DNA of 64,000 bases from Arabidopsis thaliana (taxonomy: Eukaryota; Streptophyta; Magnoliopsida; Brassicales; Brassicaceae): NCBI RefSeq assembly GCF_000001735.4, contig NC_003074.8, positions 4,898,101 to 4,962,100 of the forward strand, written 5' to 3'. The position numbers were made by a program, and so were the translations under genes. The first letter of the stretch is position 1; every line of letters begins with the position of its first letter. This document shows positions 34,362 through 44,955 of the stretch, piece by piece. Below the pieces are notes generated by a model. The model ran no database searches. It had not been told where the DNA came from and worked only from the letters and a program-made list of their open reading frames with translations.

Positions 34362-36377
34362 AGACTGAACGACGCCGTTCGAATAGTTTTTTTAATCATT
34401 GTTTTTTTCCGTTCCAAACTATGTCGTTTGATCAAACTCAATTTGTGCTACCAATTATTAATTTGTGTCATACTTATGCTAAGACCATGCTAATCTTCTT
34501 CTTTTTTCTTTTTTGAAGCTAATGTACTCGGAGGAACAATCGATATATCCACTTCAAAACTGAAGCTATTTCTAGGTGATTTAAGATTTTTAACATCGTT
34601 AATGAGTATTTCATGGGAAGTTCACTATAAATTATAAAGTAACCCTATAATTATGGTTATTGGTGAGTTAATTATATTCAGTAGCACTTTAAAAAGAAAT
34701 GTACGTTCAGTCCAGAACAATTACAGCTTACGATCGAAATCTGAAATCAAATCACTCTAACTTTAAAAAAAAAAAAAAACCTTAAATGTGTAGGTTTTTC
34801 TTTTGGAATGAAAAAGAATAATCCTTGCGTAATAAGATAGCAATTGATTGAAAAACAAAATAGCTCATGTCGGCCTATACACTATAATATTCTAGACACG
34901 TCCCTTTCTGTTGGTTGTTAACTAAAATAGCTCATGGCGGCTATTACAAAATGCACCACTTGAGATGACTATGAAGGTACAACAAAATAAATATTTGTCA
35001 TATGTGAGAGCAAACTAATTGGAAAAACAGGATGAGATTGAGATCATAACAAATGAGCAATACTAAAATACACTAAACCAGGTTTAGTAAACCTTATGTC
35101 CTTATCAGAGTTTTACGCCATTTTATATAGTTTGTGTTTTTGAGGGAGTTGTATATTATTTCTGACGTTGGAGGGATTTAGTAGTTTTACTTTTCTTTTC
35201 TTTTTTTTTGTCGTTTTACTTTTTTTTTTGATATTTCTTTATTTCACGTTTCTATTTAACTTAGAGTTTTTTTTATATATTTATGTTTTTAGTTTCTTCT
35301 CTACATATATAAAAATTCTTAAGTTATTTGTAAGATACGTTTTATTATCTAATTAATAAAAGTAAAGAGTTTTTTTTCTCTAATTGGTAGAATTTCAAGA
35401 ATTTCAATCCTTTCAAGTTCGACAGTTTGACATAATACTTGTTATTCCTATCATAGACATAATGCTTGTTATTCCTAGATATTCTAAATGTGTCAATTTC
35501 TCAAAACATTGTAATTCTCAAATTTAAATATGAAAGTTTTTAGTTATTTTTCTTTTTTGAAAAAAAACTCTTACGGTGATCATCGACAATTTTGTTACGA
35601 TGATCGTAAAACAATATTGTTACGATGATCGACAGTTTTTATTCATTATGATATATTTTAGATATTAATAAGAAGCATATCCTAAGATCTAAGTTAAGAA
35701 AAATTTAGATATTTTATGTGATTATTTATCAGTTTTAAATGAATATGTTAAATTTACTTTAATCAGTGTTTGTTTAGCTAATGTGCTGAGACCGGAGAGT
35801 GCTAAGATACAAGGTCTAAAAGTAAAAAAATAAAATATATAGATATTAATTTATTTTTAATAATAGATATTTTAGGTTTTTGTATATATAACAGCATTTG
35901 GTCTATAAAATATATGAGCAGGGCCTGACTTTAATGCAAAAACAACAGTAGCCTATGTACATGTACAAAAAAGTCGTTTTAGTCAAATGTGAAAATCAAA
36001 TGATTTTGTAATTATTTTTGTTTTAAAGAAATGTCAAAAAGTTGAAGACGTTCATGTCAGAGCATCTTTACTGGTGATATATCCAATATGGATGTCTAAA
36101 ACATTTTTTATAGTTAACTTATTATATATTTTTTTGTTTGGTCAACATTATATTATATTTTAATACGAGTAACTAAGAAACAGGATGGAGTTAGGCGAGA
36201 TGTCAAATTTTGTTTATTACGGCTTCGTGGCAAGGGACTGTGAACCACGACATCAGGGGTGATGTAATCAACTAATCACCGCATCCATATCTTCTCCAAA
36301 AGTTTCAACTTTATGTTCCTAGAACTTTTAGCAAATTATCTACCTCTATCTTTCTCTCTTCTTTAAGAGAAAAAAAA
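34362..36377. other. AT-rich spacer between the MULE and CYP72A14
   Basis: This 2.0 kb spacer starts with the rest of the CYP72A13 3' flank (to about 34430) and ends with the CYP72A14 promoter. Between them I see no gene. Near 35570-35640 is a small imperfect tandem repeat built on TTACGATGATCG. At 36036-36060 the words AAAAGTTGAAGACGTTCATG match the CYP72A15 upstream region (38995), and the following 36061-36210 stretch (GAGCATCTTTACTGG) has no counterpart there and may be a small insertion. Confidence 0.5.
36257..36297. promoter_or_regulatory. conserved promoter block of CYP72A14 (diverged palindrome)
   Basis: GGGTGATGTAATCAACTAATCACC followed by GCATCCATATCTTCTCC corresponds to the palindromic block of CYP72A13 and A15, but has an 8-bp insertion in the centre that spreads the two arms apart. 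It lies about 80-120 bp before the ATG. Confidence 0.4.
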
Positions 36378-38362
36378 ATGGAGATATCAGTTTCTTCGGT
36401 AACATTTTCACTAGCTGTAGTTGTTGTGTCTTGGTGGGTATGGAGAACGTTAAAGTGGGTTTGGTTCACACCAAAGATGCTTGAGCGTTCCCTGAGAAGA
36501 CAAGGTCTTTCCGGAACTTCTTACACGCCTCTAATCGGCGATTTTAAAAAGATGATCAGCATGTTCATTGAGGCAACATCCAAACCCATCAAACCAACAG
36601 ATGATATCACCCCTCGTGTCATGCCTCATCCCTTGCAAATGCTCAAGACTCATGGTATCCTTCCATAGTTCGCTTCTTGATTCTTCTCTGTTTAGAACTT
36701 ATAACAAAACTGTTGCAAAGTATCTGATCTATATATAAACTTTTGTATCTTTATTATGCTCTTGGAACAGGAAGGACTAACTTAACATGGTTTGGACCAA
36801 TACCAACAATCACCATAATGGATCCTGAGCAAATCAAGGAAGTGTTCAACAAAGTCTATGACTTCCAGAAGGCGCATACGTTTCCTTTAAGCAAAATACT
36901 AGGCACGGGACTCGTTAGTTATGATGGCGATAAATGGGCGCAACACCGAAGAATCATCAATCCGGCTTTCCACCTTGAGAAGATCAAGGTTTAAGGCTTT
37001 ATTTCTCAGTCACATATCAAGTTGTATTTTTTCATTTGGCTCTTCTGACCCAACTTTTGCGTGGATCTGCTTCTATCTATTATATATAGAATATGGTACA
37101 TGTGTTCCACGAAAGCTGCAGCGAGCTTGTTGGTGAGTGGGACAAGTTAGTCTCGGATAAAGGGTCCTCATGTGAGGTGGACGTGTGGCCTGGGCTTACG
37201 AGTATGACTGCAGATGTGATCTCCCGTACTGCTTTTGGTAGCAGCTACAGAGAAGGACACAGGATATTTGAACTCCAGGCAGAACTAGCACAGCTAGTCA
37301 TGCAAGCTTTTCAGAAATTTTTTATTCCCGGATATATGTAATGAAAAAACTCTACTTGTCTAGCTTTAATATAGTGCTTTTAAATCTGGATTCTTGATCT
37401 TTAACTTTTAGTGCTGCAATCTATTAGAGATATGACCTGTGTTGTCATAATCATGTGCTTATTGTTTGTGTAGTTATCTCCCAACAAAGGGTAATAGAAG
37501 GATGAAAACAGCAGCCAGAGAAATCCAAGATATACTGAGAGGGATCATTAACAAAAGGGAAAGGGCAAGAGAATCTGGAGAAGCACCAAGCGAGGATTTG
37601 CTAGGTATACTTCTTGAATCAAACTTGGGGCAAACGGAAGGGAATGGAATGAGTACCGAGGATATGATGGAAGAATGCAAGTTGTTCTATTTGGCCGGGC
37701 AAGAGACAACATCAGTACTTCTGGTTTGGACAATGGTTCTGTTGAGCCAACACCAAGATTGGCAGGCTCGTGCACGAGAGGAAGTGAAGCAAGTTTTTGG
37801 CGATAAACAACCTGATACAGAAGGCCTTAACCAACTCAAAGTTGTAAGTATAAACCAAATTTTTTATAAAACAAACTTTTTCAAATGACTTCACTACTTT
37901 TGTTGCATTTTGATGATTTAAGCTGATCCCTCACAGATGACGATGATATTATATGAGGTCCTTAGGCTTTATCCTCCTGTAGTCCAGCTGACCCGAGCCA
38001 TTCACAAAGAGATGAAGCTCGGAGATCTGACTTTACCAGGCGGTGTTCAGATCAGTCTACCTGTTCTGCTTGTCCATCGCGACACGGAGCTGTGGGGAAA
38101 CGATGCAGGGGAGTTCAAGCCTGAGAGATTCAAAGACGGCCTCTCAAAAGCAACAAAGAACCAAGTCTCCTTCTTTCCCTTTGCGTGGGGACCAAGGATC
38201 TGCATTGGCCAGAATTTTACATTGCTTGAGGCAAAGATGGCAATGAGTTTGATTCTACAGAGATTCTCCTTCGAGCTTTCTCCTTCCTATGTTCACGCGC
38301 CTTACACAATCATCACCCTTTACCCACAGTTCGGAGCTCATCTTATGCTGCACAAGCTCTAA
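36378..38362 (+). CDS. CYP72A14: cytochrome P450, CYP72A subfamily
   Basis: Five exons (36378-36654, 36771-36988, 37090-37337, 37474-37843, 37937-38362) encode 512 residues. It belongs to the young MEISV/FPFA block. Motifs are intact: [29 protein letters not shown] and [16 protein letters not shown]. Peculiar to this copy are FTPKML where the others have FKPKML after the anchor, Leu in place of Phe before AGQET, and Ile at the exon 3/4 junction (PGYIYLPTK; others have Arg or Ser), because exon 3 ends AT rather than CG or AG at the donor. It is the first gene after the transposon and shares upstream blocks with CYP72A15. Substrate unknown. Confidence 0.94.
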
Positions 38363-39309
38363 TCACATAACCCCTTGTTTTGTTATCAAATAAACTCATT
38401 ATCTTTTTATGTATCCAAGTCAGAACTCGTGTCATAGTTTAATAAAACCCTTCAAGATGTGTCAAACCCTGGATTGCAATATAATCATCGACTGTTGCTT
38501 GACACTTCTTTTCAAACATCACTAACAAGAGACAAACTATGTCTTTATTAACTCTGATTCTTCCTCCCTAATAATTATGTGTTGCACCAAAAGATATTAG
38601 ACCGAACTCGTGTCTCTCAAACTATTATGAAAACTTCCCACATTAACATTACCAAAACACTTGGAATTCATATCTTTATTTGAAAAGCAAGACCCGAGAT
38701 ACAGAAATGATCGAAATGAATAATACAGTCTCACAACAGAAGAAACTAAATAAAACACTTCCAGAGATACAGAACAAAAACAAAGGGAACAGAGAGATAT
38801 GTAACTTTTTTTTTTATTGAAGTAAAATATTATAACAACCCGTTGAAGAAATACAGAACAAAAACAAAGGGAACAGAGAGATTTAAAGTTTACTTTTTAT
38901 TTTATGTCGACAAAACAAAATACTTCAAGTTCAATGTTTAGGTACCAAAAAACCCATTGATTGGATGGTGGTGGTAAATGACAAAGACACGTCACAAAGT
39001 TGAAGACGTTCGTCCCTTGCCCGCCAGTCAAGTTATGACTTATGAGAGTCACATAACCAATATTAATATATCTCCTATTTTGTCTACTTTTTTTTACAGA
39101 AGTCCAAATTTGGTTCTTGCGCCTTCGTGGCACGCAAAATATCGATTACTTCAAAAGAATTATATCAACACAAACACTATAAAGTATATAAGACATCATC
39201 GGTGATGTCATCACCACATCCATATCTTTTCCAAAGTTTTCAACCTTTTATTCCCCGAAATTTTTTAGCAAATTCTCTACCTCTATCTCTCTCTTCTCTG
39301 GGAGGAAAA
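38363..39309. other. CYP72A14-CYP72A15 spacer with a 32-bp direct repeat
   Basis: This 947-bp spacer contains an exact 32-bp direct repeat at 38767-38798 and 38851-38882 (starts ATACAGAACAAAAACAAAGG), 84 bp apart, and the CYP72A15 promoter with a TATA-like GTATATAAG at 39184-39192. I see no gene. Confidence 0.6.
39201..39215. promoter_or_regulatory. conserved palindrome in the CYP72A15 promoter
   Basis: GGTGATGTCATCACC, identical to the CYP72A13 copy, lies 95 bp before the CYP72A15 ATG and just downstream of the TATA-like element, so it may be in or near the 5' UTR. CACATCCATATCTTTTCC follows. Confidence 0.45.
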
Positions 39310-41210
39310 ATGGAGATATCGGTTGCATCGGTAACAATATCAGTAGTTCTAGCTGTTGTGTCATGGTGGATATGGAGAACTTTACAGTGGGTTTGGTTTA
39401 AGCCAAAGATGCTTGAGCATTACCTGAGAAGACAAGGTCTTGCCGGAACACCTTACACGCCTCTAGTCGGCGATTTGAAGAAGAATTTCACCATGTTGTC
39501 GGAGGCAAGGTCCAAACCCCTCAAACTAACGGATGACATCTCACCTCGTGTCGTGCCTTATCCCTTGCAAATGTTCAAGACTTACGGTATGCTTCCTGTT
39601 ATGGTATCTCTCTTCACTGTTTAGAAGTTTAGAACTGTTGCAGAGTATCTGATGTAGAGAACAGGTTTCAACTTTTGTATTGCTATTATGTGGTTGGAAC
39701 AGGAAGGACTTACTTTACATGGTTTGGACCTATCCCAACCATCACAATAATGGATCCTGAGCAAATCAAGGAAGTGTTCAACAAAGTTTATGATTTCCAA
39801 AAGCCGCATACATTTCCTTTGGCCACAATTATAGCTAAAGGACTCGCTAATTATGATGGTGATAAATGGGCAAAACACCGAAGAATCATCAACCCGGCTT
39901 TTCATATAGAGAAGATCAAGGTTTAGTAACCCGGAATCAAGTTAGATTGTTTATATGTATGTACATTCGTTTGGCTCTGACCCAACTTTGTGATTCTATG
40001 TTTAGAATATGGTACCTGCGTTCCACCAGAGCTGTAGGGAAGTTGTTGGCGAATGGGATCAGTTAGTATCGGATAAAGGGTCGTCATGTGAGGTAGACGT
40101 TTGGCCTGGGCTTGTGAGTATGACTGCAGATGTGATCTCTCGTACTGCATTTGGCAGCAGCTACAAAGAAGGGCAGAGGATATTTGAGCTCCAAGCAGAA
40201 CTAGCACAGCTCATCATTCAAGCTTTTAGGAAAGCTTTCATCCCTGGATATAGGTAATGAAAAACTAAACTTGTCTTCTAGTACTGCAATCTATTAAAGT
40301 AGAACGGTGCTCTCAGAATCTTTGAGCCAATTTTTTGTGTAGTTATCTCCCAACAAAAAGTAACAGAAGAATGAAAGCAGCAGCCAGAGAAATCCAAGTT
40401 ATACTAAGAGGGATCGTAAACAAAAGGTTAAGGGCCAGAGAAGCTGGTGAAGCACCAAGCGACGATTTGCTGGGAATACTTCTTGAATCGAATTTGAGGC
40501 AAACGGAAGGAAACGGAATGAGTACCGAGGATCTGATGGAGGAGTGCAAGTTGTTCTATTTCGCCGGGCAAGAGACAACATCAGTACTTCTGGTTTGGAC
40601 AATGGTGCTGTTAAGCCAACACCAAGATTGGCAGGCTCGTGCACGAGAAGAAGTGAAGCAAGTGTTTGGCGATAAAGAACCTGATGCAGAAGGACTCAAC
40701 CAGCTCAAAGTTGTAAGTAAAACCAAATCATAAAGCTCTTGCTGACTTTTGCTGTGTTTTGATGGCTGATTCGATCCCACGCAGATGACGATGATATTAT
40801 ATGAGGTCCTTAGGCTATATCCTCCAGTAACCCAGCTGACTCGAGCCATTCACAAAGAGCTGAAGCTAGGCGATCTGACCCTACCAGGCGGTGTTCAGAT
40901 CAGTCTACCTATTCTGCTAGTCCAACACGACATCGAGCTGTGGGGAAACGACGCAGCAGAGTTCAATCCTGACAGATTTAAAGATGGTCTTTCAAAGGCA
41001 ACAAAGAGCCAAGTCTCCTTCTTTCCCTTTGCGTGGGGACCGAGGATATGCATAGGCCAGAACTTTGCCCTGTTAGAGGCAAAAATGGCAATGGCATTGA
41101 TTCTGCGGAGGTTCTCGTTTGAGATTTCTCCTTCCTATGTTCACGCACCATACACAGTCATCACCATTCACCCACAGTTCGGTGCTCAGCTTATCATGCA
41201 CAAGCTCTAA
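39310..41210 (+). CDS. CYP72A15: cytochrome P450, CYP72A subfamily
   Basis: Five exons (39310-39586, 39703-39920, 40006-40253, 40343-40712, 40785-41210) encode 512 residues, the last P450 in the array. Motifs are intact: [28 protein letters not shown] (others mostly FKPERF) and [16 protein letters not shown]. Anchor: a hydrophobic stretch of about 20 residues near the MEISVAS start. Exons 3 and 4 are very close to CYP72A11 and A13, while exon 2 differs ([20 protein letters not shown]), hinting at local gene conversion. Its 3' flank aligns with that of CYP72A13. Substrate unknown. Confidence 0.94.
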
Positions 41211-42607
41211 TCAGACAACACATTTGTGTTGTTGTCAAATATACAATAAACTTGTTATACAGAGATGAATCGAGATAGATCATAATACAAAACTCAAATC
41301 TTTCCTTTTATGTTCAAATCAGCACTCGTGTCACACAGATTATAACCCTTGAAGCAGTGATTCCCAAGGAACAAATCTCTGTTGTGAAACTAAAACCCAA
41401 GATAAAAGGATCGAAATTTACGACTCGCCCAGTATTTGTTCTTCATAAGCCATAACCAAACATGCAATGCCAATCAGACGAGTCGATTACCTTTTGAAAT
41501 TGTGCTCAACAGTGCTCGCCTAAAATCTTAGAATCTCTTGAAATTTTGAAACAGAGCACCAATAGAAAAATCGATAACAACATTGGAGATTCCCCAAAAT
41601 CATCGCTTCAGAACGCCCTACGGTTTGACTCGCTAAACCCCCACCCTCCGGAACCCTAATTTCAGAGAACAAATCGAGAGATCAACGGCGAGATTCGCGA
41701 CAAGGTTCTGACAGCGTTTAAGTTCGGACTGAACGACAACGCTGTTAAGTGTTCGACTGTTGGTTTTTACTTTTTACTCTTTCCGTTTATCTAAACGACG
41801 TCGGGTGGTCCTGCGCTTGAGGTGAAAATTCAATTTATTGGCTTTGGGCTTGAGGTGAATTCAATTTTATTGGTTTGTGAAAACATGTTTAGATATGACC
41901 ATGTTTTCAAAAACCAAAAAAACTAGACAAAAACATCTCCCAGACTATTGCAATTTTTGACATAAAACTAGTCTTTTCTCAAGTTTTATTTGGAAAAAAA
42001 AAAAACTACTTTAATCCATCGGATCTAAAGTTTCTGATTCCAAATCCGGATAGTTTTTCTGGTTGGGCCTTTTGTAACTGGAGAGCTACATGTAAAGTTT
42101 AATAGCCTTCCCATTTGAGAGAATTATAGTATTAAAATTATTATGTTTTTGTTAAAAAAACTACTTTCATATTTTCCTCTAAATATAATGCACGGTATAT
42201 ACCCTGACGTGGATTTCGGCTTTTATTTAGTTTCGGCTCGTGCGGTGCAAGGAAATTCTTCTAGTCATCATCAGCCACCAAAACTGGCTTCTCAATTAGG
42301 GCTCTTGGTCAATCCTTAAAAGTTCTATTGATTTTCATCGACTACACTTTTTTGGCGAATTTATGTGATTGAAGTGGAATCTAAGATTGAGGTTCTTTGT
42401 GGTCTTCGGTTCTCGATACATCATCATAAGGTATTGAAAGTTAATTTTCTTATTCTTGTTAGGATTTCTAACTAAGATAGGTCAAAATATAACCTAGATC
42501 TCTCGTATCTCTATCTATATATACGTCACAAGGTATTGAGAATTCACTCATAGCTTCTGAATTTCGCGGTGTCGTGTTTCTGTCTCATCATCGGGGTTTT
42601 GATAAAG
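41211..42607. other. spacer after the P450 array, including duplicated 3' flank
   Basis: The first half (to about 41770) is the paralogue of the CYP72A13 3' flank (28812-29308 plus 34362-34430). The second half is the promoter and leader of the SART-1-like gene, with a TATA-like CTATATATAC at 42514-42523. No RNA gene is seen. Confidence 0.55.
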
Positions 42608-43222
42608 ATGTCTCAGTCCAAAGTAGCTATGAAAAAAGATTCGATGAGGAAGAATAAGAAATTGGTTATAAATATTGCTCTAGATAAAGAAGTTCTTGCT
42701 TCGAGAGTGGAAGCTGATCATGATCTTGGTTCTGTAAGAGATGAGAAAGAGAGGCTTGAATCATCAGAGAGACGAAGAGAGGTTTGTTCCAAAGCTGAAG
42801 ATATTGTTGATAAGGCCATTGATAATCATTCTAGGGTTAGAGGAGATGGGATTATGCGGGAAGCTGATGTCGGGACAGGGTTATCGGGCGCGTTAAACCG
42901 TCTTAGAGAGCAAGGAACTTTCAAGGAGGAAGGCAAGGTTGTTGGTGTTAAGGACAATAATCATGAAGATGACAGATTCAAAGATAGATTTAAGGATATA
43001 CAGATTCAGAGGGTGAACAAGTGGGGAAGGATAATGACTGAGAAAGAAGCGTATCGGTCACTGTGTCATGGATTCCATGGGAAGGGACCTGGGAAGAAGA
43101 AGCAAGAGAAACAGAGGAAGAAGCATGAAGATAAGTCAAAACAGATGGAATCTTCAGAGAGATCTGTGGAAAGAATAAGAGAAATTCATGCCATATCCAA
43201 GACTCCTTACATTGTTCTCTAG
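42608..43222 (+). CDS. SART-1 family protein, short truncated paralogue of DOT2
   Basis: An intronless frame of 204 residues (MSQSKVAMKKDS to TPYIVL) resembles the C-terminal part of SART-1/Snu66-type tri-snRNP splicing proteins. Matching stretches are LSGALNRLREQGTFKEEGKV, the FKDIQIQRVNKWGR segment, FHGKGPGKKKQEKQRK and SVERIREIHAISKTPYIVL. The Arabidopsis full-length protein (DOT2) is about 820 residues. This copy has only the C-terminal region, and also lacks the conserved tail that follows KTPYLVL in DOT2. The ATG at 42608 is preferred over an in-frame ATG at 42569, which would add an odd hydrophobic stretch. It is either a small diverged gene or a decaying partial duplicate; the frame is intact. 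Confidence 0.8.
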   Translation: MSQSKVAMKKDSMRKNKKLVINIALDKEVLASRVEADHDLGSVRDEKERLESSERRREVCSKAEDIVDKAIDNHSRVRGDGIMREADVGTGLSGALNRLREQGTFKEEGKVVGVKDNNHEDDRFKDRFKDIQIQRVNKWGRIMTEKEAYRSLCHGFHGKGPGKKKQEKQRKKHEDKSKQMESSERSVERIREIHAISKTPYIVL

Positions 43223-43444
43223 TCATAAACTTCTCTTTGATTACGATAATCTCAAAGACATTTAATTAAGAACTTCATAAATTTGGTATTTTGCTTTGAT
43301 ATTCTTAAGAGTTCTTGGATGTTTTTACATCACATAAAACATTGCTTTTCACCTATATATGTTACCATTTATTTTGGTATAATCTAACGTTTTTGCATTC
43401 TTCTTTGGAATTATATTTTGGTTTTATTAGGGAAACGATTTTCA

Positions 43445-44955
43445 ATGCATCCCGAGACAGAGCAAGCCTGTTTAGTTCCATCTTCCAAGAAGACTAAGCT
43501 ATGCAGTGAGAACTTTGAAGACAAATTCAGCAGCTTGCTTGAGAGTGTTGTTAGCATAATTCTTAGTCAACTTCCAACTGCTGAAGCTGTTAGTACTTCT
43601 GTGTTATCAAAGTCATGGAAGAACATTTGGACAAACATCACAGATTTACATTTTGATGATACAAAGCAGAGGGATCCGAGTGATTCTCGATTTACTGACT
43701 TCGTTGAGCGTGTGGTTGGCGACATTGGAAGTCCGCACATTAGCAGTTTCTATCTATGCTCTGTTAATACTTTCGATGAGACTCTTCTCTTCTCGTGGTT
43801 ATCAAAGGTACTAAAGCGCAATCTTCAGAGACTTGTTGTCACTTGCAACGATCTAGAGATCATCAGTTTTTCTTCACTTTTTCCTAGTTTTGTTTCGCTT
43901 GTGGAGTTAAGGCTCCGTACAAAAAGCATTCTTGACATTTCGGCTCCCGCTATTCTCCCGAACCTTAAGTTCCTTAGTCTCGAGGATGCTAGAATCTTCA
44001 ACATGTCTTCTGTCTCAAAGAACCTCGTTCTGAACTTTCCTGTCTTGGAAACTTTTGAAGCCTCTTATTGCCGCTGCTTTAGAACCGATACTGTGATCAT
44101 AGACTCTCCATTGCTTAGGATCTTTGAGATGTTCAAGTGTACATCTGAACACGTACCTAATCCTTCTCAAGTGTGTAAGATCAGGGTGTTAGCTTCAAAG
44201 CTTGAGAAAATCACATTCTGTGGAGACGAACCCCGAAAAATCCATCTGTCTTTTCCACCGTCTTTACCTGATGCTTATCTTGCCCTCAGCAGATCCGAGT
44301 GGCCCAAGACGTTTCTACGTAGCTTCACATGCGTGACGAGTTTGGCTCTCGTGGTTAGATAAAAATTACATTACATCTTCCTCTTAACTTTTCAAAGCTT
44401 TTAATGGCTCAAGTCACTCACAACTCTTTATCTCAATGCCCTTTCTTAGCTTAGCAAGGATTTTCATGTGATGGCAGTACCCAAATTCAGCCAGTTGGTA
44501 TACCTGCATTTGATATACGACATGACACAACATTTTAGATTAATGCAGTTCCTTAAATCCGCACCAATACTCGAGATGCTCAGCATCCGCGTAAGTCTTA
44601 ACTATATCGAATGTTGTGACAGTACCAATATCTTTTCTCTTTGGCTGATCTTGCCCTTTTCCGGTGAAACAACCAGGACCTGACATCTCCTCGTTCAACA
44701 CCTACTGCAAAGTCCTTGAAGGAACTACGTTCAGTAGAATCTCCGGATTGCGTTACAACAATGCTCAAAGTCCTGCAGATCAGGAACTTTAAGCCAAACA
44801 GGCTACAGATATCAGTGTTGAGGTACGTGTTGGACAATGCTGAGATTCTTGGATCAGTCATCCTTTCCTCGCCCAATCCAATCACAGAAGAAGAGAAAGC
44901 AAGAATCTTGGCTTTTCCTAAAGCCTCTCCCCATGCCTCTGTCTTGTTCGAATGA
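43445..44955 (+). CDS. F-box/LRR (RNI-like, FBD-type) protein
   Basis: Three exons (43445-44353, 44450-44590, 44677-44955) encode 442 residues. An N-terminal F-box is seen at about residues 26-66 (LLESVVSIILSQLPTAEAVS, then TSVLSKSWKNIWTNI). Leucine-rich RNI-like repeats follow (LFPSFVSLVELRLRTKSILD; ILPNLKFLSLEDARIFN). The last exon holds an FBD-type C-terminus (VLRYVLDNAEILGSVILSSP then TEEEKARILAFP). F-box proteins recruit targets to SCF ubiquitin ligases; the target is unknown. This F-box/FBD class is large and fast-evolving in Arabidopsis. The exon 2 acceptor at 44449 is chosen because it alone keeps frame with exon 1; a second AG five bases downstream would shift it. Confidence 0.88.

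Noticed and set aside
34362-36377. Possible retroelement or Helitron in the spacer before CYP72A14
   Set aside because: No paired ends, no coding remnant and no TC...CTRR-type boundary could be found by eye.
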